Shown here one piece after another: positions 42,731 to 55,400 of a stretch of DNA of 64,000 nt (its first letter is position 1; each line of letters starts with the position of its first letter). Origin of the DNA: Psococerastis gibbosa (taxonomy: Eukaryota > Arthropoda > Insecta > Psocodea > Psocidae); NCBI GenBank assembly GCA_963971405.1, contig OZ020486.1, positions 1,550,001-1,614,000 of the forward strand, written 5' to 3'. Made by a program: the position numbers and the translations under genes. The notes below the pieces were generated by a model that did not search any database, was not told the DNA's origin, and saw only the letters and a program-made list of their open reading frames with translations.

Positions 42731-44420
42731 AGACAGTAGTCAGTTTCATATTAATTAATACAGTTTTTCTTACTTTGTTCTTTCTTTTTTAGCCGGCATT
42801 TTGGATTTCTTAACGAAAGAGGTTCCTTTCATCACTACAAATTAATATTGATTTGCTTTCTAGTCACGATTTACCAGCAGTCTCGAGCTATTGTTATTTA
42901 AGTCTATGTGAGACAGTTATTTAGCGGAACGGCATACAATCATATAAATATAGTGGGCACACAACCACGATAAGTTGAAAACAAAAAATAAGCACATCGA
43001 ATACCCATGTAAGGTACACACGTCAGGCTAACCCGAAAGCGTAAAAATAGTAATAGTCAAAAATATTGGCAACAAATACCAACAATTGAAAATTCACGAA
43101 GCGAAAAGTCGTAAGACAATATAATAATATATCCTGAAGCTGACTAAAATTTTTACTGCAATTTTATGATTTTAATGCAATTACAAACAATAGCCGATAA
43201 CCCATTGAATAAAGAAATTAGAAACTCTACCTAAATCATACGACATTCTCCCATATTTCAAGCAATGAAATTCAATACTTGAATAGCTTACAACTAAAAA
43301 TAATATACACTAAATTATCATTAGCCTTTACGAGTAAATATAGTACATACTGCATATTTTATTGCCTAACCACGAATTGAGAGAAAATATTGTGTGTTTT
43401 TTCTTCAATAAATTGAATGCATTAATGAAATCGAAGAAAATCAGGGGTCAAGCGTACATGCAAACCTTTCTACGGTCGACATCATTAGAGCACTACAGAG
43501 ATTTTGAAGACTGCCCGGACTCTACACTGTGAAACTTTTATAATTATGCAGTTTCTCCTTTCTTTCAATCAATTCGTGGTCGCACTTGTATAAGCGAAAA
43601 CTACCCTAGCATCATTAAAGAATTTATTGTAAGATAAGCGTTGAGCTACATTACACAGCAAAATCATTAATTCGTTTTTTTTACACAGATTATAACAAGG
43701 TAACATCTCTCCTTATCAGTTATTTTTATACCACTAATTGTCACACAAGCTTGTTTCGGGCGCCAATTCATTAAATGTAGTTTATGCCTTAAGAGACGTC
43801 TCCTCTTTCCTATAGGAATCCAGCATGGTTGCCCTGGGAAGAATGCACATCCCTGATAGGTTTGGTGCATTCCCTCATGGCTGCCATACATTTGTTATGG
43901 AAGCAAATGTTTTGATTTAAATGAAATAAATTTTTATAGAGAGAAGGTGGTTTATTCGATTGTGTGTTGCTTAAATACATTCCTTACATCAATGGACATT
44001 TGGGATGTTGGTGCCGTGCTTATACGGTATACGAGAAATTGACAATTTTTTTGCGGCTAAATCCATTTCTAGCATTTAACCTGCCCCAATATGGTATTTA
44101 AATTTATAATTACAATGTTTAATTTAGATTGCTTAGTCTGCAAGGAAATATATTCACAAAACGGCTTGATTAATTATACAGTAATACATGTTTGCATATT
44201 CGCGTAAATACATTGGTTTATTTTTATACATAACATTTTAGGCTAGGTTTGTGACTTCAACTTGCCTTAAGTGGTAGATTTCAAAATATTCTGTTCACAA
44301 GGAATGGCCGTGTATTTTTGACGAAATTAATTATTTTATCGTTCCACAGCCTCGAAGTAATGAACGTGGGCAGATACAAAATTCTACCGATTCTACTGCT
44401 TAAACAAACTACAAAACTAG
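42731..44420. other. Spacer downstream of FEM1, nothing recognised
   Basis: AT-rich. Includes a diverged piece of the palindrome family at 44310-44360 (TTTTTGACGAAATTAATTA). No gene. Confidence 0.4.
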
Positions 44421-44708
44421 TTATAAGTAGGACTCGTGGAAGCAGAGAAATGTAACTAACGTGGCTCTAATACTCTGCCTCGTCTCATTAACACAAAACA
44501 ACTACAGTATGCGCCGGAGACAATTAGTTATAAGTATTACTCGTGGAAGCAGAGAAATGTGACTAACGTGGCAGGAACGTGGCTCTAAAACTTTTTGCCT
44601 CGTTTCATTAACACAAAACAACTACACTATGCGTCGGAGACAATTAGTTATAAGTGGGGCTCGTGGAAGGAGAGAAATGTGACTAACGTGGCAGGAACGT
44701 GGCCCTTG
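44421..44708. repeat. Tandem repeat covering the FEM1 stop codon, 2.4 units
   Basis: TTATAAGT starts at 44421, 44528 and 44648, i.e. units of 107 and 120 bp. Each unit holds CTCGTGGAAG-AGAGAAATGT and ACTAACGTGGC; the first two also share ATTAACACAAAACAACTAC and GCCGGAGACAATTAG-like sequence. The unit nearest the gene contains the last FEM1 codons and TAA (44648-44650). The others are duplicates of that coding end plus 3' flank. Confidence 0.9.
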
Positions 44709-44875
44709 TAGGGGATGCCGTGCTTGACTACAGCAGTGGCGGCCAAACACTTGAGCGAGTCGTACTTGGCCAACGGCAGTGGCGTCTCCGCCCGCTGCAG
44801 CAGACTCTTTGGACTCTCACCGCTCGCGTTCGGCTGGTCCAGATGCGCCCTGTGCTCCAGCAGTACTTCCACCAA
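44648..44875 (-). CDS. FEM1: FEM1 last exon: final ankyrin and VHL-box
   Basis: Residues 553-627 and TAA. LVEVLLEHRAHLDQ, SLKCLAATAVVKHGIPYKGH, then VPATLVTFLSFHEPHL. The VHL/BC-box docks elongin and CUL2. Acceptor TTGTTGTGACAG. Its coding end lies in a tandem repeat. Confidence 0.93.
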   Translation of the reverse strand: MVEVLLEHRAHLDQPNASGESPKSLLQRAETPLPLAKYDSLKCLAATAVVKHGIPYKGHVPATLVTFLSFHEPHL

Positions 44876-47347
44876 CTGTCACAACAACAATTCATCAGTG
44901 AGGGTGTAGCAGCAATTATGGATACAGGATAATTTCAAAATTGGCGGGAATTATTTCCAACGAAACTGTATTAAAAATATTTTCTATAATTGAATTATAA
45001 TACCTTCTTATCAATAGTCCTAGAAAATAAATGATAAAACACCCACAATTTCTCCTGTGGTAAGTGTTCATGTGAACGTTTTCATAAGGCCTCCAGGCCT
45101 AGCACTCACTTGTAATGAGCCATATAAACTACGGCATATTGGCCTGGGGAGGGACCTCCGTAGGGAACATGGACGCTGTACTCAGGCTTCAAAAGAGGGG
45201 AGTGCGCTACATGCTAAAACTGGGACCTCGTGACAGTTGTCGCTCTCACTTCAAATCATTAAAAATCATGACATCCCCAAGTCTATACATAGTTAGCTGA
45301 ATCTTACATATCTTAAAGCCTGAGGTGTGGGGGGCATTTAAACAAAACGGGGACACTCACACCTACAACACGAGGCAACAGGGAGGCCTTGTAAGGCCAG
45401 CGCCACGCACAGCCAAGTGTGAGCGACTGGATCCTATACTACAAGGTTCCTTAGAAAACTCCCGATTCAACTGAGAGCGGCGAGAAATGCTTCTAACTTC
45501 CCTAAAATGCTTAGAAACCATCTCTTAGAGAAAGCTTTCTACACTGTCACTGAGGCACTAGCACAATGACAATGACAGAACTACCTGATTTTGACGACAC
45601 TCTGACGATTTTATCTTATACTTTACATGTATTGTATAATTTAAAGGAAATAAATATTGAATTGTATTGTATAAGAGCAGTGCTGACAAAAGTATTCAAT
45701 ATGAATAGGAAGATGTCAACGCGAGTCGGGACTTTGTGAGCCTGCAGGAGAAATGGGGAGGATGGCCTGAGCCCCCGATGGCTTTGGAGTCGGCGGAGGA
45801 AAGGGGAGATGACCGGTCGTATCATGCCTACAACACTCCAGATCAACTCTTATTAAGTCTACTGTGCAGTCAGCCTGTTCCTATCTATTTTGTTATACTC
45901 AATGAAAGAATAAAGCTCTGTCCATACAAGTCTATTCTGTCTATCCAACTCACTATAACGTAAATTACAGCGAGACCAGCCTTCAGCTGTACCTATTTGT
46001 CTTCTACTTTCAAAATTAGGATTTTATAGTAGAATCTGCTTAGGATGGCGTGAATAATCCTGCTTCAAAGTCGTACAAACATAAAGATTCAGGCATAAAG
46101 CTGTTGGGCTGTGTAGAAAAATTAAGTTGCTTTAAATTCTGTCTTTACATAGAACCTCATAGTTGACCAAGTGTATGTGCTATGTGCAACGATTTTCTCT
46201 GGGGGTGCACCTCAACTTGTTGCAATTTATAATAATGTAATTGTAATTTAATAACACAATCATGTGTATTGTTTCGTAATCAGCCATGCTTTGTGGTTTA
46301 CTTTCTTCGGAGAGTTGGACTCACTGGAGGGAGAACGGTGTAGCCAACTTTCCAAGTTATTATAATTATTATATTATAATTTTGAAATATACAATAAGGC
46401 ATACATGTAGATATGCTTTTAAAGAGCTAAATTTATTGACATTGCCGTCTCTGTATGTATTTCGAATCCTTTTATGTGCAAAAGAGGTAGCTGAAAAAAA
46501 ACGAACACTTATTCAATCTAGATAAACGCACATATAACACCAGAAATAAAGTGAATCTAGCAGTAAATAGCCAAAGAACAACTTCGTATTCGAAGACTCC
46601 CATCAACGTGGCTATAAACTTTTATAACAGGCTGCCAATTGGATTCAGGGCCTTATCAAGAAATAAATATAAACTCCAGCTACACTCTTTTTGAGTAAAA
46701 CAATGTTTTTATTCAATTGAAGAGGCGGTAGATGAATTATAGACATATAGACACAACGTTAAACAGTGAATAACATAATTTATTATAACATGCGGTTCAT
46801 TTACAATGTGAAACGGCAGGATCACATAACCCCATTCTACCGCAGGGCTCAGTGGCTGAAATTAGGTGAAAGAAGAACTTCCACTCACTATTATTAGTAT
46901 ATAAGGTTTTGAACAGTGCAGCTCCTCCATATCTATATGACCGCCTAAAGCCATTGAATTCCCATAGAAATGGACTTGTATTGCGAATACCCCGACATTA
47001 CACAGCTTTATATGGTGGTTCTTTTTTTGTAAATGTCTGCCGCCAGTGGAACTCCCTAGATAAGGAAATTAGATCGCAGCCAAAGATTCGTGGGTTCAAA
47101 AGCCAGTTGCTGAAAAAATTACTAGGAACAGAATAGGTTTAGAATAAGAATACTGTATAGATATTTACTGTATGTGTTTTTTTTTTTTTTTACGTCACGT
47201 CACTTTAGAATAAGTTCTTTTTATGCATTGTTAGAATAAGATTGTTTACGTTAAGCGTATGTATTTTGTAAATTGTATTGTTTTTGGATGTGGGTTAGGC
47301 AGAAAAAGACTTTCAAGTCTTAAGTCTCGCCCCGTAAATATAAGACG

Positions 47348-47398
<51 letters not shown>

Positions 47399-49455
47399 AC
47401 TTATGGTTTTTATTTGTATGAATGTGGGAATCTGTGATTTTGAATGCTTGTGTGTGTGAATGTAACGCTGTTTTGCATAAGGTAAGGTATGACTTCATGT
47501 TACTCTTTTGATATACTGTACGTATATCTTTGTACCTTATCTTAAAATAAAGTGAATATTTATATTTGCTTTCCAATTTATACGTAGTATAAGGAAAGCT
47601 TTGTGATGGTCGAAATTTTCGATTCCGAAATTTCAACGGATTTACACGTTTTGAGGTCCTAGGAACCCAAAAAAGTGTTTTTTACGAAATGTCTGTCTGT
47701 CAGTCGCTCTGTCTGTCTAAACAAAAAATAACAAAAACTAAGAGTTTTAGAAAAACTTGTTATAACAACCCGAATTAGTAAAACCCAAATAATCGTTAAG
47801 AAATTAACTTTGTCTAAGAAACCCACTTGTGTTAGTATAAAACACTTGTGTTAGTCACGAGTAATCTAATTATTTAAGCTCTCTCTGTCTGTCTGTTCAT
47901 CGATTTCCGGCAAAACTACTCAGTCGATTTTGGTTAAATTTGGCAAGTAGGTTTACAAAAATCATGCCTCGAGACCGTTTCTTTTATTTTGGGCTAACTT
48001 AATTTGGGGGGGTTTCATTCTCAAAAAACTACAAAAAAACGTAAGAAAAAAAAATATTTCGCAAAAACGGCTCCAACGATTTCTTTTAAATTCACATATA
48101 TTGTAGTCGTTATTAATGTTGACAAAATGCGTGGGGTCACTTGCCCCTTGATAGTTTGCTTCTGGGGGTAATTAAATAAGAATAACAAATTTTAATGAAA
48201 AATGACTAAAAAATAATTTTTCTGCGAAACCTTTCTATCGATTATTTCTACCCTCACGCATGTTTTAGGTGTTAAATTGAGTAAAGAAACCGGACACGTT
48301 GCTTTCCAAAAAAACTATTTGGTTTTGTTAAAAAAAAAAGTTTTTGAAAAAATGATAGAAAATTCACGCATTGCGTGCCCTGCCATTATTGCTATGTGGA
48401 AATGTGTTAGTCTGACCTATCTAGAATTTACCTGACCTCTATCTACTAATTGATAAATTGGAAAGCATGTTCGAGTAAACTCGGACCGGTTCTTATTTAT
48501 TGCTTTCCAATTTATACGTACTATAAGGAAAGCTTTGTGATGGTCGAAATTTCCGATCCCGAGATTTCAACAGAATTACACGTTGCGAGGGCCCAGGAAC
48601 CCAAAAAAGTGGTTTTTACGAAATGTCTGTCTGCCACTCTGTATGTCTGTCTACACAGACAGTGCGTCGATTTCCGGGCAAACTACTCGGTCGCATTTGA
48701 TGAAATTTTGCATGTAGGTTTACAAAAATCATACCTCGGAATTATTATTTTTAATTTGGGGCTAACTCACTTTGGGGGGGTTTTATTCTCAAAAAACTCC
48801 AAAAAACGTCTAAAAAAATTATTTCCCAAAAACGGCACCAACGATTTCTTTTAAATTCACAAGTATTGTAGTTGTTATTAATGTTGATAAAATGCGGGGG
48901 GTCGCTTGCCCCTTGATAGTTTGCTTCTGGGGGTAAAAAAATAAAAATAACTAAATTTTCATGAAAAATGACTAAAAAATAATTTTTCTGCGAAACCTTT
49001 CTCACGATGATTTCTACCTTCAGGCTTGTTTTAGGTGTTAAATTGAGTAATGAAACCGGACAGTTTCCTTCGCAAAAAACTATTGGGTTTTGTGCAAAAA
49101 AAAATTTTTTTTGAGAAAATGAAAGCAAATTCAGGCTCAAATGCATTGCGTGCCCTGCCATTATTGCTGTGTGGTAATGTGTTGGTCTGACCTATCCAGA
49201 ATTTACGTCACCTTCAGTGACGTCAGGTTTGTCTCAGAAATGCCCCTGTTGCTAGTGCACAGATCCTTGGCGTAGAAAGGATCTTCTTCCCATTGCACGC
49301 GCATGATAACCATGATTTTGACTTTGAGTGGGAGGTGACCAGAGAAATATATTAACTGGAGCGGCGGGAGCCATAATATCACTGGCGGCTCGTCCATAAG
49401 GGCACTGGGGCTACAGCCCTCCCATAATTTTACAGGCAAACAAAGCAATTTCCTT

Positions 49456-49488
<33 letters not shown>

Positions 49489-52400
49489 TAATAATATACT
49501 ATTCTGAAGAAAAATGCAACTGCTACAATTCGGCTATGCTATGTGCGTGCTCTGGGCAACTTGGGGCAATTTTCAATTTAGCCCCGGGTCGCCATGGCAA
49601 CCGAGTCAGGCAAAAGTTAAGAAGATCGTTCGCACCATTGAAAAGGTGTACACAACTTTTCACTTATGGACCTTGCAATGCAATTCATGCCATATGCATT
49701 TTTACATGGGCAGCGGGGCAGCGCCCCAAAAATGACTTTAAATGTTTCGTATTGATAATAACGTTGAATATTGGTATTTTTTTTAAATCATAATTATAAG
49801 AGTTATTTTTGAGAAGAGTTTCACTATTTTGTCATGACTGATGATTATTATAAAATTTTTCAAAGAAGAATTTTTGACTAGGGAAGTCAGGTTCTGCCCA
49901 ACGGGCAGGCAGGGTAATGTAAACAAATATTACAAAAATGTAAAGAGCGAGTGATAGACTTGTTTGCTACATCGAAATGCCGAAGAATCTATTTGATATT
50001 CAAGTAGTGGTAAGTTATATGCTATTACTTTATTACAATTCGTTGCCCCACCATTTTGATACACCACGAGCCGCCACTGCATAATATGCCTTACGGGGCA
50101 CCCATTAACCATAATCGAACTATCAGAAATAAGTACCAACGCAAAAAATATCAAAGTCTTAGACATTGCAGCATAGCAGAACGGATATCTGGACCCGGTC
50201 AAAAACTCTGTACTTAGCTTGTGCAGGCTATTTTCTCCGCCAAATTGCGTACTTATCTTGTGCAGGCTTGTGCCGTATTGGTAACGGTCTCCAGCCACAG
50301 GATGGAGGTTACTTACCTCCGGATTGAAGTTGTACGTGTTGGCGGCAATGTGAAGGGGTGTGGCCAGGGAGAGGTTGCGCGCGTTGACAGGGGCTCCGCA
50401 CTCCAATAGCAGCTCCACCACGCCCACGTTAGGGAAGATCCGCTGCTGCAACACAAAACAAAGCAATGATGTTGGACATCTACTCAGGGCAGCTACTCAA
50501 GGCACTAGAGTACGTAAAGCTATGGTCACTGGAGTCGAAAGATTACCGTACTTCCTCCGTTCTATGGTTATACAATGCAAGCGACAAACAGGTGTGGAAG
50601 CGTGTCCCCATGCACAGCACTGCGAGGTACCCGACCATGGCTGGCACCCTGGCCCTGAGTAAAGTCAACCCACCTGATTTCTCTCGGCCAGATAGGTACC
50701 GTTGCAGGTATTGAGCCTGCTGACACACAGGTGTAGTAGCGTGTCCCCATGCACAGCACTTCGCGGCCTGGCATTCACTAGGTCCCCAACCAGGACTCGA
50801 ACCCTCGCCCTCTGCTCTTCAGTTCGGCCTGTCTCGACCAGCAGGTATGTGAGATGCGTCATGCAGCGCAGTATCTTGTCGAATGTGTCTTGCTGCTTCC
50901 TGTGTACCGGCCGGATCTGAGCACAGAAATACAACACATCAATAAAATATAACTTAATTAAAAATACTAGCGGCCATATTTTCATAGGCAACTTAGTATA
51001 TACATATTCTCCTAATCATAAATATACGTAATAATTAGTTTTTTTAACAAACACTCGCTGATTGCACTATTTTCCAGAGGGATCTTAAATAACTAGTAAC
51101 TTTACAGAAAAGCTCTATACACAGGGGAGTTAGAGAAAAGAAGATAAGGGGGAAGGGACGGAAGCGGTACTCGAACTTTCCTAAAGTCTTTCCCTAAAGC
51201 GGTGTTAAGCACGTACACAGTACACAGTTTCCACAATAATTCAGTATGGAGTCACAGGATTAAATTTTGGATGATTGCAAATGTCAGTACCTCAAGCAAT
51301 TTCCTGGCTGCAGGCAGTTCATTAGCCAGCACTTGGAACGTTGCGGCCACGTCATCAAATTGCAGCCCGTCCCCGCGCCAATCCAAATGACGCTCAGCCA
51401 AGTCCACATACAGCCGTACGAGCGCTTGAGCAGAGAAACAGGTGTCGTTGTAGAAAATCTGAAAAGACATAACACGAAATTACCAGATTGGAACATCGCA
51501 TTTAAGCACAGCTATTATTATTGCATAAAGTTGCAGGTTCAATGTAACTGTAAAGGCTTTCAAGGCCGGAGTCGAAATGAAAGTCAACTTCTATACGTTT
51601 CGGCAACATCTGCGGTAGACACCCTCAGTGGCGCTGCGTCGACTGCGAAGGTGGTACCTCGGTGGCTCGGTTGCAGGTTCGTCCGTGTTTACATGGAGGA
51701 AGTGTTTCCTTTTTAAGAGTATGTAAAAATTCCCTTAACAAGACACTTCGCGAATATTACGAATATACGTTTGAAAAGAGGATTGCTGTTAGTCAAAAGT
51801 GCGTCCTTATGCTAGCTATAGTACATAACATCCTACCGAGTCTTTGGCGATGCGCATCTCGAGTGCGCGCCGCCACAGGTCGATGCAGCGCTGGTACAGC
51901 AGTGAGTCCGCGTAGGCAGCACCACGGTACATCAGCCGGAAAAGCGCGTCCTTGTGTTGCGGCCCGAGCACGCGCTCGCAGATGAGTAGACTCTGCGTGC
52001 GCAGTGCGTCCAGGTCGAGGGAGAGTGCGCGCAGTTCCGTCTCAGTGCAGAACTCGCGCGCGAACCCGAACGCCGCCTGCGGAGGCACCTCCGGCAGTTT
52101 CGGGATGGGCGGCGACTGCATGTGGCGGATCATGACCGCCAGCTCCCAATGACGTAGCGCCGCCTAAAAAAGACAACAATAAGTTACCATAAACGTAAAA
52201 TAAAATAAATACATAACAATATATTGTGCCACCAATATTCCAACATGATTGCGTTGTAAGAAAAAAAAAACCGAAATCCAAATTTTAACTTCCAAAATAC
52301 AATATAATACGAAGTATTCAACATTGTAATTAACATTAAGGGCAATTATTGTAAATTTTAACTCAGTTGAACTTCTTCTTTAGTTTCAATCTAAAGATTG

Positions 52401-55400
52401 GTTTGCAGCAAATCTTTCGGCCTCCTTCTCCACTCCTCCCTGTCTTGGCCGTTCTCTTTAGTTCTAAGTAGGTTCCACATTCCGCATTTCTCAGTTGACC
52501 ATAGGACTCGAAAACCTCAATTTAAGTGGCAGAGCATGTTCATAATTCAGTTTCCACTCTCACCCATGTTCCTCTTTCCTTTTGTAATGCAATCCATATT
52601 GTCGGGGTTGCTAAAAAATTTTGTATTATTACGCAATGCAGTAAACTGGTTGGAAATAAGCCCCACGCAACGAACCCTCTGCTTAACTCCAATTACGTTA
52701 ATAGTTTTTTACAGCAAAATTTCAAGCACCGGGAACCTGCCTATAGCCCCACATGTACTATGTACATGTTCTAAGCCAATGCTCATCTTAAGGTCTCAGT
52801 ACCGGATTAGGTAAGCCATTTTGGTTTCAACGGATTCGGTAGCCGATAGCAAAGCTAATCGCGAAGGACGCTATTGGCAGGATTTCAGTTCAGGGTTTGC
52901 AGCCTTTAAAGAAGCACAACGAGTCAACCCGTACACGTTTTCCTATTTATCAATTAGTATATGGATAATATAAGTACTTCCAAGATAAATGACTGTCCTA
53001 GGGTTACCTATCCCTATCCCAAAGCTCAGCAATTCAAAATCTCCAACGGGCAGCCCAATATATTACAACAAACAAATAATGGCAGGGTACGCTATGTATT
53101 ACGGCATAATATCTTCCAAAAAATATTTTTACCAGTTTTTTAAGTTCTGGAGGGTAAAACCCCCCAAATTTGGGGTTGCCCAAAATGAATTTTTGGTCAA
53201 CCTACATTAAACATTTCATACAAATCCATGGAGTAGTTTGCCCACAAATCGACGGATATAGACATTTCGGAAAAACACTTTTTTGGGTTCCTGGGACGTT
53301 GAAATCTTGGAATTGAACATTTCGACCATCACAAAGCTTTCCTTATACTACGTATAAATAGGAAAGCAACAAGTAATTCCACAATGAATTAGTCTACCTA
53401 CCTGAATTTCGTTGTGCTCGTCAAGGAACGTGGACCCGATGAGGTCGTGAGCATTGGCCAGCCTCTCCGGGGTGTAGGAGACAGTCTTGATGAGGTGGTG
53501 GAAGATGTGAACGGCGCCCTTCAGACAGGCGGTCTGGAGCGCGTCATCATTGTACCTGGACCTGGTGTACGGGTCTGCCGCGTGTTCCAGCAACAGTTTG
53601 GTCGTTTCCAGTCGATGTTCCTGTAACAATGTGGTAAAGTAATGTGGTGACAGTGGGGTCCGGGCCTAGGACACGTTGATCCAAAACGTTGCGGCCTGGA
53701 TGACCTTGTCGTTGGTGTCTAAAAGATCTGTCTGGGACCCAGCTTCTCCTAGTCTCAGGCAAACCAGAAGGTGGCCGTTGTCTCGTAGTTGTCCGCATTC
53801 GCAAGTCGGGTCTTCCGCCAGTCCCCACCTATACAAGTTCGAGGGGCATCTTGTGACCCCCGTTTTTAGCCTATTGATGCTCCAATATGCAGGGTACGGT
53901 AGTTGGGCTCCGGGCGCTATTTTTCCTGGATGTTTGGAGTTAGGTTCTTCCATCTGTCGATGCGATTTGAGCTGGCTGTTCTCTCCAACCGTGTTGTTCG
54001 ACTGAAGAAACTCTTTTTGGCCTTGAGGCGGTTGCGTCCAGCTGACTGCCCGTGAAGTGGATGCCGTGGGTCATCCTCTACTTTTGTAAGTAAGTAAGTG
54101 ACAATGGGTTAGGAGGTGGTGGAAGATGTGAGCGGCGGTCTGCAGAGCGTTGCCTTCGTCACTAATATGCAGAGCCCAAGGTCGTGGGAAACAGTCTTGT
54201 TGAGCCAGTGAAATGTTTTGACGAGCCCGCGACCGATGGTCAACATTATTAAATATGGCAATAGTTTTGTTTCTATGTCGAGTCTCGCACCCCGACTAGT
54301 ACTCGTACCCATACCGGTACCAGTGTGGACCTGTGTGGTACTCAGCACCCGCTAGATTATTTACAGACAATTCAGTGTGTTTTTGGGTTCCTTCGAATAA
54401 CGTACCCCCGTTTAGTAGATAGTATGCTTTCGCTCTTGAGTCGTAGCTGCAATGCTCCAGGTAAATATAAATATTAATTGACTCACTATGAGTATATGTC
54501 CCGTAGGAAATTGGCAGCCCGAAATTTGGGACTTCTTAATTTTTTTATTTAATTAACTAAGCAAATTATTAAAATGTTGGTTCATTTAAGTTGTAGAAGA
54601 CTACTTTAACCATCTTACTTGTAGAAGAGGCCATTAATAATTTTTTTTTTTTATGTTATCTATTTTACGTGAAATTGTAGCCCTCAATAATGTTTATTAA
54701 AAAGCTACGGTAGGTACCAAAAATTAAAAATACTCTATTATATGATGCATGAAGTGTTGGGTATTAGCAGTGGTAGTCAGTAAAAATACAGTTTATATTT
54801 TAATTAGCACGTGCACCATTTTATTTAATTCCTCCATGTTATATTGCACAGTAGCAGAAGACAGAAGTAGTACAAGTTAGTGTATATTTTGGACCACAGG
54901 CAGCGCTTCAGTAGGACTATACCAACAATAATGTTTATGAAAAAGCTACGCTCCCAAAAATTAAAAATACCCTATTATATGATTATGATTATGAGCCAAA
55001 TCATTGCCATATTTAGCCTGAGCTAACTCGGCGCCACTGCTGATACCCACCTGAATGGCGTAGTGGAGTGCCGTCTTGTTCTGGACATCCTTGGCGTTGA
55101 CGTTGGCGCCGTGGGACAGCAGAAACGAGCAGAGCGTCACACTCTGCACCGAGTTGATGAGGCATGTCCCGCCGTTGTAGTTACCCCGCTGAATGTCTGC
55201 CCCTTGCAGTACCAGGTACTTGACGATCTCCAGGTGCGTCATAAAGCACGAGCTCCGCACGGGCGTTGAGCCTGAAGCAAGCAATACAACACTTCAAAAT
55301 CCAATAAAATAACCGAGTAAATAAGAAACTACCTTTTCATTATTGTTCAAAGTCATGTCTGCCATGTAATACGCTGAAAAACCAACATATGTGCTTTGCG

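Noticed and set aside
52398..52814. 138-codon open frame on the plus strand in a FEM1 intron
   Set aside because: Hydrophobic and serine-rich, no recognisable domain, antisense to FEM1 and without a second exon or homology. Probably chance.
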